Shown here piece by piece: positions 1 to 7,109 of a stretch of 64,000 bases of DNA. The DNA lies in contig JADJOF010000005.1 of assembly GCA_016713885.1 (NCBI GenBank), positions 248,001 through 312,000 of the forward strand, in the 5' to 3' direction. A program made the translations under genes and the position numbers. The notes below the pieces were generated by a model. The model did not search any database. It was not told the origin of the DNA and worked only from the letters and a program-made list of their open reading frames with translations. Numbering within the stretch: position 1 is the first letter of the stretch; every line of letters starts with the position of its first letter. The stretch is from Bdellovibrionales bacterium. Lineage in GTDB: Bacteria; Bdellovibrionota; Bdellovibrionia; Bdellovibrionales; JAMPXM01.

Positions 1-537
1 ATGGCTTCACCGCACGTCGCAGGTGTCGCGGCACTTTATCTTGCGGCCCATCCGACCGCCCAGCCGAGCCAGGTGAAAGCGGCAATTCTCGCAGGCTCCG
101 TCAGTGGCAAAGTCTCGTCAGTGGGAGCGGCGTCACCGAATCGTCTGCTCAACACAGCTTTTTTATTCGGTAGCGAAAGTCCCGTACCGGTGCCACCTTC
201 GCCGCCCCTTCCGACTGAACGCGTGCTCTTAAATGGTACCGCGCTCGCGCCTTTGGCGGGAGCTGCGAGTGATGAGAGGTTTTTCTCAATTGTTGTTCCT
301 GCGGGAAGTACAGATCTCGTGATCGCCACGTCGGGAGGAACAGGAGATGTGGACCTTTATGTGAAGCGAGGAGCGCGTCCCACGGTCTCAGCTTACGATT
401 GCCGCCCTTACACCTCAGGAAACAAGGAGAGCTGTTCGGTTGCGCGACCCACGGGTGACACCTGGTTTGTCATGCTGCGTGGGTATCGAAACTATTCTGG
501 AGTGACACTTCGTGCGAGTTACAAATCCAATCGCTGA
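1..537 (+). CDS. Subtilisin-like serine protease (S8), C-terminal fragment
   Basis: This is the 3' end of a subtilase whose beginning lies outside the window. The first visible residues, MASPHVAGVAALYL, are the block that directly follows the catalytic Ser in the family consensus GTS-MASPHVAG, so the nucleophile is coded just before base 1 and the leading Met is internal. The last helices of the peptidase fold follow (to about residue 55), then a Pro-rich linker (about 60-72), then a domain of about 100 residues resembling the bacterial pre-peptidase C-terminal (PPC) domain, with the typical 'DVDLYVKRG' and 'CRPYTSGNKESC' features. PPC domains are usual at the C-terminus of secreted proteases, so an exported protease is inferred. 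The convergent neighbour ends 12 bases away. Confidence 0.88.
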   Translation: MASPHVAGVAALYLAAHPTAQPSQVKAAILAGSVSGKVSSVGAASPNRLLNTAFLFGSESPVPVPPSPPLPTERVLLNGTALAPLAGAASDERFFSIVVPAGSTDLVIATSGGTGDVDLYVKRGARPTVSAYDCRPYTSGNKESCSVARPTGDTWFVMLRGYRNYSGVTLRASYKSNR

Positions 538-549
538 CGAGAGTGAAAA

Positions 550-1029
550 CTAAAAAACGCATTTTCGGAGAAAGTCGACGCTTTGTCCGATGATGCGTGA
601 ATTGGTGAGCTCACTGGCGAAAGTGCGAACGACGATGGCGAGATCAATCACATCCAGCTCGCAAGCGCCAGTTTTCACGTAGCAATCGGAGTGTGTCGCA
701 ATGGCAAGGTCCTCGCTGAACCAGCAGGGGTCGCTATTTCGGCTGAGATGATCAAGATCTTCTTGGAGGCAGTAGGCGACATCTTTCAACCACTCTTGGC
801 CGCGCGGTGAGAGCTTCGGCCGAACCTCTTCAAGAAAAGCCGAGCAGTAAGGATGCCCGAAACGCTGATAGTATCCTGTCGGACCGCACTGCTGTTTCGC
901 CTCTTGGCATAGATAAAAGTCGCAAGTACCTCGCTCGGGTTTGCAGTCTGGAGGATGTCCTTCTGCGGTCTGAGCGGTTGACGTGAGAATAGATGTGCTG
1001 AGGAATAAAATGGCGAGCGCGAGGTTCAT
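550..1029 (-). CDS. Secreted cysteine-rich protein of unknown function
   Basis: A 159-residue protein with a clear Sec signal peptide (hydrophobic residues 3-17, probable cleavage near residue 20) and ten cysteines in the mature part. The even number suggests disulfide bonding in the periplasm or outside the cell. I recognise no domain. It is divergent from the large lipoprotein gene at 1305 and convergent with the protease. The 275-base gap on its upstream side (1030-1304) carries GC-rich inverted stretches but no gene, and must hold the promoters of both divergent genes. Existence of the gene is well supported by the signal peptide; function is unknown. Confidence 0.7.
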   Translation of the reverse strand: MNLALAILFLSTSILTSTAQTAEGHPPDCKPERGTCDFYLCQEAKQQCGPTGYYQRFGHPYCSAFLEEVRPKLSPRGQEWLKDVAYCLQEDLDHLSRNSDPCWFSEDLAIATHSDCYVKTGACELDVIDLAIVVRTFASELTNSRIIGQSVDFLRKCVF

Positions 1030-1304
1030 ACCGGAAGAGCTAGCACTGCCGGGAAGCGGCCGAACAGAGGCTGGTTTGGCTTTGTAAGTTTGCCGGCGGA
1101 TCGAGCGGGTTTGTCCCGGTTGTGTCTACAAATACTTCCGTTAAGGCCGACTGTCTCAGGCTGAGGCGCCGCCGCCTTCGGCCCGGACTCAAGTCGGCGA
1201 CGTGCGTTTTGGGGCAGAATTATGTCTGTCTCAATATCGCTCAAGCCTTTGTTTTTACAGAGAAATAACCGAAAGGGATACAACTGTTGAGGTAAAGTTA
1301 AGTA

Positions 1305-4300
1305 ATGGTTTTGGAAAAGTTGAGCCGCATTCTGAAATTCGTTTTTATTGCGGTGGTGGGCGCCGTGATTCTGACGAGCTGTGGAGGCGACGAGGACGAC
1401 GGCGAGGTGCCCGTTGAAAATCGCGCGGCACCGTTTCGCCCCAAAGTTTTGATCGACAATGGAAACCCGACGACAACTTCGCTTGATGTTCGCGTGAGTC
1501 TCTCGGGAGCAAATGTCACACACGTTTACTTTACCGCGAACTCAACCTGCGCGAGTGGCGGCGCGTGGATTTCGATGACAAGTGGATTTAACTATCGCTT
1601 GCCCGTCGCAAATTCTTTGAACACGGTTTACGCGAAATTCAGAAATGGTGTTGGTGGCCCTGAGTCGTCTTGCTTGACTGCGCAGATTCTGCACGATTCG
1701 TCGCTCCCGACTGTCGTCATTACTGCGCCTGCGGCGGGAACGGCGATCAATCTCGGGACCGTCAGTGCATTTCCTGTTTCTGGAACGTGTTCGGAGGAGG
1801 GGCGATCGGTTTCAATCCGCGTAGGAGCGGTCACATCGACTGCAGTTTGTAGCGGTGGTGTGTTCTCAAGAGCCGTGGACTTTTCAAGCGTTGCTGACGG
1901 AAGCGTTTCTGCAGAAGTATCGCAGACCGACATTGCTGGAAATAGCTCTGCGGCAAGCAGTCGAGCCTTTTTGAAAGACACGGTTCCTCCGGTGGTTTCA
2001 ATTGGCGCTCCTGCCGCTTTAACCGTGATGACACCACTCACCGAAACTGCGTTTGTGGTCTCGTGTTCATGTAGCGAGAGTGGCCAATCGATTTTGTTGA
2101 GCGGTGCTGCCGCTGGTTCAGCAGTCTGTGCCGCTGGCAGCTGGAGCGCCGCAATTGATTTTTCAAGTGCAAGTTATGGGACCGTGACTCTTCTGGCCGA
2201 TCACATCGATGCGGCTGGAAACTACGCCACGCAGGATTCGCGTCAGTTCATTCGGGAGCTTCCGCCGGTCCTGACGATTGCGTCACCGGTCAGCGGTGCC
2301 TATGTGAATGCGACGAATCAGGCTGCATTTGTGGTCACGGGTACGTGCGGAGCGAATGGTCAGCCTGTTTTAATCAGTGGCGCGGCTGTTGGTTCGGCAA
2401 CTTGTGCGGCGGGGAACTTCACGGCCGTGCTGAACCTAAGCGCCGCTGCACAGGGGAGTCTGACTCTTATCGCCAATCACTCGACGGTGAGTGGAACAGC
2501 GGCGACACCAGTGTCGGTCATCGTTATGAAGGACACGTCACTTCCAACAGTGACGATTTCGTCGCCAGCGGCAGGAAGTTTCATCAATGTCGTCGGTGAA
2601 TCAAACTTCTCTGTTATCGGTACCTGCAGTGAAAACGGCCGCGCCGTTTCTATCGAAGCTGGAAGTGTTTCAGCGAGCGCGACTTGTTCTCTGGGAACCT
2701 TCAGTCAGAGTTTGGATCTTTCATCGCTCTCTGAGGGGCCCGTTCTGGTGTCGGTGACTCAATCCGATGTTGCTGGGAACACATCGGCCATCGCAACACG
2801 CTCGTTCACTAAAGACACTGTTGCGCCGCTTGTTACGATTGATGATCCGGCGGATATGTCGACAATCTCACTTGCAAGTGAGGCGGCCTTCACGGTCTCG
2901 GGTTCGTGTTCCGAAAATGGGCGAACTGTGGTGATCACCGGTGATGTCGGCGGCGGCGCCGTGTGCATTGCGGGTAGCTGGACCGCGACGTTGAACTTTG
3001 TTGGTGCGCCTGAAGGAACCGTTATTGTGACTGTCGATCTTGACGATGTGGCAGGAAACGACGGTCTACCGTACAGTCGAAATTTTGATCACGAAGTGAC
3101 GCCGATTCTGACAGTGACCGACCCCATCGCTGGTAGCTACGTCGCCATTGCGACGCAAGTGGGGTTTCCAATTGAGGGAGCTTGCGGTGCAAACGGTCAG
3201 AACGTGGTGATCACGGGCGATGCGAGCGGGACGACTGTTTGCTCCGGCGGACTGTGGTCGACGACGCTGGACTTTACAGCGGCGGCGGAGGGCCCGATCT
3301 CGGTGACGGTGAACCATTCCTCGATTGCTGGAAGTCCGGCTGTTCCCGTGACGATCGGTCTTATTAAAGATTCGGTCGCTCCCGCTCTCACGATCACGAC
3401 TCCGATTCCCTCCGCGACATTGGAGGGCGCAGACTTCTCTCTCGTCGGTGGATGTACGATCGGCGAGGACCTCCACTTTTTCCCGGGCACCGACCTTGAG
3501 GCGGTTGTTTCGATGCCGTGCAATTCGGGAACTTATCGTACGAGTTGGCACATCGTGGGCGCCACTGGTCCACGAACGATTGAAGTGCGGTCACATGACC
3601 TTGCCGGTAACGAGACGGTTGCCACGCGCACGTTTAATGCCGTTCGCGCCGTTGAGCCACTTGGTGCGGTAAGCGCAGTGCTCGGGCTTGCCGATGGGCG
3701 CCGCGCTGTCGGCGGAGCCTTTACAGGATTCTCACGCACCCCTCGTATGGGTGTCTTGCGATACGTGAGTGCGACCGACACACTCGATGCAACGGCTGCA
3801 TTTGGGGGCGGATTTAATGGCTCGGTGTTCTCGGCTGTCGCTTTGCCTGACGGATCCTATATTTTTGGAGGCTCGTTCACGCGCTACCGCGACCAGGTCG
3901 CCACAAATGTGGCGCGCGTGCTCCCAAATGGTCAGCTCGACCTGACCTTCAATCCGTCATCGGGAGCGAATGGTGCCAATGGAGCAGTGAACGCCATTGC
4001 TACCGATGGGACATCGATCTGGCTTGCAGGGGCATTCACAACGTATCGTGGAGGAGTCGCAAACCGAGTTGCGAAAATCTCTCTCTCGGGCGTGCTCGAC
4101 ACGACTTTTTCTCCAAGCTCAGGTGGAAACGGAGTCAATGCGACTGTCAACGCTCTCGCTCTTGATGGCGGTGTGCTCTACATTGGTGGTACATTCGCGA
4201 CATATCGCGGAGCGACTGCAACGCGCATTGCGAAAGTGAATGCGGCGACGGGGGTACTTGATACGGTGTTCAACCCGGCATCTGGCGGTAATGGTGTCAA

Positions 4301-5858
4301 CAACACCGTCTTTGCGTTGCTGGCTGATGCGTCGGGAGTGTGGATTGGTGGACAGTTTACGACTTATCGCGGAGCCGCCGCCAACCGTCTGGCCCGAGTG
4401 TCTTTGACCGGCGTGCTCGATACGGTCATTAGTCCCTCGACTGGTGGCAATGGATTCAACAATATCGTCCGTGCCTTTGCACTTTCTGGCACTTCGCTCT
4501 ATGTCGGAGGCGATTTTACGACCTATCGTGGAGGGGCTGCCAATCGAATCGCCTTGCTTTCGGCAGCGACCGGATCGATCGACACGATCTTCAATCCGAC
4601 ATCGGGAGGCAATGGTTTTAGCAGTGGTTCGGTAACAGCTTTGGGGGTTGATACCACTGGAGTGATCTGGGTTGGGGGTAGTTTTGTTGCTTACCGCGGA
4701 GCCACGGCTCGAGTTTTAGCGCGACTGAGCGGTGCCGGCGCTTTGCTTTCGAGTGGTCACGTCAACGCGCAGGCCAACGCGTTTATTGTGGAGCCTTCAA
4801 CAGTCGTCGTGGCTGGCGGTTTTAAGTATGGTTCGCCCGAGTGGGTTGCGAACAACGTCGCGATTGTCGATTCTGCAGGAATCCCCGATGTGACTTTCTC
4901 TCCGCAGGCGGGCGCGAATGGAACAAATAACACCGTCAACGCTTTGGCGAGTGACGGCACGTCGCTGTATCTTGGCGGTACATTCACTGCGTATCGTGGT
5001 GGTCTTGCCAATCGCGTGGCCAAAGTGAACTTGGGCTCTGGCGCTATTGACACGGTATTCTCGCCGATATCAGGCTCAAACGGTGCCAATAACTCTGTTT
5101 TGGCTCTTCAACTAGACGGAGTTGGGGGTCTTTATCTTGGCGGCGCTTTCACGACTTACCGAGGCACCGCGGCCAATCGCGTGACGAAAGTCAATGCGAT
5201 GAGTGGTGTGAAGGACACTGTTTTCTCGCCGAACACTGGAGCCAATGGCGCCGGCGGTCAGGTGAACGCGTTGGCACTTGTTGGGACTGATCTTTATATC
5301 GGAGGGGCATTTACGGCTTACCGGGGCGCCGTTGCCAATCGTATCGCCCGCGTGTCAGCAGTCGGGGTGATGGACATGGTGTTCTCTCCTGCGACGGGCG
5401 CCAATGGCGCAAACAATACGGTGAGTGCGCTGACGACGGACGGGACTGATGTCTATCTTGGCGGTGCATTCACGACTTACCGTGGAGCCGTTGCGAATCG
5501 AGTTGCACGTATTTCGACGGCGGGCGGTCTCAACGTGACCTTCTCGCCGGCGACTGGCTCCAATGGGGCGAATAGCACTGTCAGTGCTTTGGCCTATGAT
5601 GGCACTTCGCTTTATGTTGCCGGGGCGTTTACGACATACCGAGGAACTGCGGCCAATCGGGTGACCAAGGTGACGCTCAGTGGCTCCAAAGACACGACAT
5701 TCTCACCGAACTCTGGAGCCAATGGCGCCGATGCGACGGTTAGCGCTATTTCTTGGTCTGCAGGCTCTTCGCGACTCTTGATGGGCGGTTCGTTCTATAA
5801 CTATCGTGGCGTCGGTTGCCAATTCTATGGAGTGCTTCAGGCCAACGGTGCGAAGTAG
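1305..5858 (+). CDS. Large lipoprotein with Ig-like repeats and delta-60 repeats
   Basis: A 1,517-residue protein. Residues 1-26 are a lipoprotein signal with lipobox LTSC (Cys26), followed by an acidic GGDEDDGE stretch. From about 135 to 785 there are about seven repeats of roughly 92 residues, each opening with a pattern like 'LPTVTISSPAAGSF', carrying a conserved 'SGTCSENG' core and ending near 'DIAGN'; this is the layout of bacterial Ig-like domains. From about 790 to the end there are about a dozen copies of a unit of 60-70 residues with 'LYVGGDFTTYRG', 'ANRIARV' and 'DTTFSP' blocks, which is the delta-60 repeat (TIGR02608), probably a beta-propeller-like fold. A surface adhesion or display role is inferred. 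The start has a GAGG about 12 bases upstream. It converges with the next gene 3 bases away. Confidence 0.9.
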   Translation: MVLEKLSRILKFVFIAVVGAVILTSCGGDEDDGEVPVENRAAPFRPKVLIDNGNPTTTSLDVRVSLSGANVTHVYFTANSTCASGGAWISMTSGFNYRLPVANSLNTVYAKFRNGVGGPESSCLTAQILHDSSLPTVVITAPAAGTAINLGTVSAFPVSGTCSEEGRSVSIRVGAVTSTAVCSGGVFSRAVDFSSVADGSVSAEVSQTDIAGNSSAASSRAFLKDTVPPVVSIGAPAALTVMTPLTETAFVVSCSCSESGQSILLSGAAAGSAVCAAGSWSAAIDFSSASYGTVTLLADHIDAAGNYATQDSRQFIRELPPVLTIASPVSGAYVNATNQAAFVVTGTCGANGQPVLISGAAVGSATCAAGNFTAVLNLSAAAQGSLTLIANHSTVSGTAATPVSVIVMKDTSLPTVTISSPAAGSFINVVGESNFSVIGTCSENGRAVSIEAGSVSASATCSLGTFSQSLDLSSLSEGPVLVSVTQSDVAGNTSAIATRSFTKDTVAPLVTIDDPADMSTISLASEAAFTVSGSCSENGRTVVITGDVGGGAVCIAGSWTATLNFVGAPEGTVIVTVDLDDVAGNDGLPYSRNFDHEVTPILTVTDPIAGSYVAIATQVGFPIEGACGANGQNVVITGDASGTTVCSGGLWSTTLDFTAAAEGPISVTVNHSSIAGSPAVPVTIGLIKDSVAPALTITTPIPSATLEGADFSLVGGCTIGEDLHFFPGTDLEAVVSMPCNSGTYRTSWHIVGATGPRTIEVRSHDLAGNETVATRTFNAVRAVEPLGAVSAVLGLADGRRAVGGAFTGFSRTPRMGVLRYVSATDTLDATAAFGGGFNGSVFSAVALPDGSYIFGGSFTRYRDQVATNVARVLPNGQLDLTFNPSSGANGANGAVNAIATDGTSIWLAGAFTTYRGGVANRVAKISLSGVLDTTFSPSSGGNGVNATVNALALDGGVLYIGGTFATYRGATATRIAKVNAATGVLDTVFNPASGGNGVNNTVFALLADASGVWIGGQFTTYRGAAANRLARVSLTGVLDTVISPSTGGNGFNNIVRAFALSGTSLYVGGDFTTYRGGAANRIALLSAATGSIDTIFNPTSGGNGFSSGSVTALGVDTTGVIWVGGSFVAYRGATARVLARLSGAGALLSSGHVNAQANAFIVEPSTVVVAGGFKYGSPEWVANNVAIVDSAGIPDVTFSPQAGANGTNNTVNALASDGTSLYLGGTFTAYRGGLANRVAKVNLGSGAIDTVFSPISGSNGANNSVLALQLDGVGGLYLGGAFTTYRGTAANRVTKVNAMSGVKDTVFSPNTGANGAGGQVNALALVGTDLYIGGAFTAYRGAVANRIARVSAVGVMDMVFSPATGANGANNTVSALTTDGTDVYLGGAFTTYRGAVANRVARISTAGGLNVTFSPATGSNGANSTVSALAYDGTSLYVAGAFTTYRGTAANRVTKVTLSGSKDTTFSPNSGANGADATVSAISWSAGSSRLLMGGSFYNYRGVGCQFYGVLQANGAK

Positions 5859-5861
5859 ATC

Positions 5862-6275
5862 TTAAGAGAATTTTTCGCGATCTTGCCAGAGAAAGTAGGC
5901 CATTGCTCCGAAAATGAGAACGCTCGAAATCAGCGCCATTTTGAAAATGACCGACGAGACAATCGAATGTGCCGCAAGTCCGATCACCGCGTAGACTCCG
6001 TAGCGCTTCATCTTCCAAAGCCCAGCGAGAGCGGCGCCATATCCAAAAAGTGCGGACACGGCGGATGCCAGCGCCATGCTGCCGAAGCCAATAAATCCCG
6101 GTACCTCATCCATGAAGGACGCGTCGTACATTGCGATGCTGATATTCAATCCACCTAATGCCATCAGTCCAATCATCACCAATGAGACATTTGCCGAAAG
6201 AGGCCGAGTCTTCGCTTTGTCGATGACCATTTCAATGAACTGTTCAAATTGGTCTTTCTTTGTTTCGGTATTCAT
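5862..6275 (-). CDS. Small integral membrane protein
   Basis: About 137 residues from the chosen ATG at 6275, which has AAAGGA about 8 bases upstream; an in-frame start 18 codons further up has no such site. A charged N-terminal stretch (MNTETKKDQFEQF) is followed by about four hydrophobic segments around Ala/Gly/Ser-rich residues (SLVMIGLMALGGL; IGFGSMALASAVSALFGYGAAL; YAVIGLAAHSIVSSVIF; ALISSVLIFGAMAYFLW), with the C-terminus ending WQDREKFS. No domain is recognised. It lies tail-to-tail with the large lipoprotein gene. Confidence 0.6.
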   Translation of the reverse strand: MNTETKKDQFEQFIEMVIDKAKTRPLSANVSLVMIGLMALGGLNISIAMYDASFMDEVPGFIGFGSMALASAVSALFGYGAALAGLWKMKRYGVYAVIGLAAHSIVSSVIFKMALISSVLIFGAMAYFLWQDREKFS

Positions 6276-6379
6276 CTGGGAGTCCTTTCGTTTGTACGTT
6301 TCTCGGACATTCTTGCAAGGTGAGGGCATAGGCTGGAATGAGATTGCCTGAGAGCCCGCGTCCGTTGATAGTCAGAGTG

Positions 6380-6398
6380 AGTCCGGTGCGGCCGGACT
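6380..6398. promoter_or_regulatory. Perfect inverted repeat just upstream of the PPC/DUF296 gene
   Basis: AGTCCGG and CCGGACT (7-base arms, 5-base loop) end 16 bases before the ATG at 6415 and directly precede its GGGGGAG ribosome-binding site. It could be a leader hairpin or an operator; the sequence alone does not decide. Confidence 0.35.
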
Positions 6399-6414
6399 GA
6401 GTGGGGGAGCGGCG

Positions 6415-6948
6415 ATGCGACAGCAGACGACAGGGATAGCGCTCGTTATTTTGATGACACTGACTGAATGCCAGTCGGCTCCAAAGAGCGACGGGAGAAG
6501 GGAAGCTATGGACGGTACTAAGAGTTTGAATGGGCGCGGTCCGATTGAACGTGTAGAAGTCCTGCGGTTGCTCCCGGGGGACGACGTGCGTGCGAGCTTG
6601 GACCGTTGGGCGAAAGAGGGACAGATTCAAGCCGCTTCAATTTTGTCGGCGGTTGGAAGTTTGACTGCCGCTTCGATCCGTTTCGCTGACGAGAAAGAGG
6701 CGTCGACTCTGAAGGGGCCCTTTGAAATTGTGGCGCTTTCGGGAGTTGTTTCGGTTGATGGGTCGCATACGCATATCGCGGTTTCAGATCGAGCGGGAAA
6801 GACATTGGGGGGCCACCTGGGGCAGGGTTCTCTCGTCCACACGACGCTTGAGTTGGTGCTTGGGGTCTATGGGGAAATGCGGTTCCTTCGTTCTGAAGAT
6901 CCGCGGTCGGGCTACAAAGAGCTTTTCATTGTTCCTAGAGGAAAGTGA
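6415..6948 (+). CDS. PPC/DUF296-domain protein, probably exported
   Basis: 177 residues. From about residue 45 to the end it matches the PPC/DUF296 fold that occurs stand-alone in prokaryotes: 'LRLLPGDDVRASLDRWAKE', 'AASILSAVGSLTAASIRFA', 'GPFEIVALSGVVSVDGSHTHIAVSD', 'GGHLGQGSLVHTTLELVLG' and 'GYKELFIV', with the His residues expected for metal binding ('GSHTHI', 'GGHL'). Residues 1-19 look like a signal ending in LTEC; the Glu before Cys makes a lipobox doubtful, but an exported form is plausible. This would be unusual, since prokaryotic stand-alone PPC proteins are normally cytoplasmic. A strong terminator follows at 6961. Confidence 0.8.
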   Translation: MRQQTTGIALVILMTLTECQSAPKSDGRREAMDGTKSLNGRGPIERVEVLRLLPGDDVRASLDRWAKEGQIQAASILSAVGSLTAASIRFADEKEASTLKGPFEIVALSGVVSVDGSHTHIAVSDRAGKTLGGHLGQGSLVHTTLELVLGVYGEMRFLRSEDPRSGYKELFIVPRGK

Positions 6949-6960
6949 AAACACATTTGA

Positions 6961-6998
6961 CAGAAAATCAGACATTCTTGGAATGTCGATTTTTCTGT
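6961..6998 (+). terminator. Long stem-loop terminator after the PPC/DUF296 gene
   Basis: CAGAAAATCAGACATTC pairs with GAATGTCGATTTTTCTG across a TTG loop, with one or two bulges, and the 3' arm contains T5. It begins 12 bases after the stop codon at 6948 and separates that gene from the lipoprotein at 7110. Confidence 0.65.
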
Positions 6999-7109
6999 TT
7001 GAACGGTGTACAGCACCGAGACTCAAGGTGATTCGCCTCTTCTGAAAATGTCGCGAAAGCTCCAACATTACCGGACGATAGTCAAAGGACACGGACGGGA
7101 GTTGGACGT

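Noticed and set aside
3800..5800. Regularly spaced similar DNA units resembling an array
   Set aside because: They encode delta-60 repeats of a single open reading frame; the units are imperfect and there are no constant spacers, so no CRISPR array.
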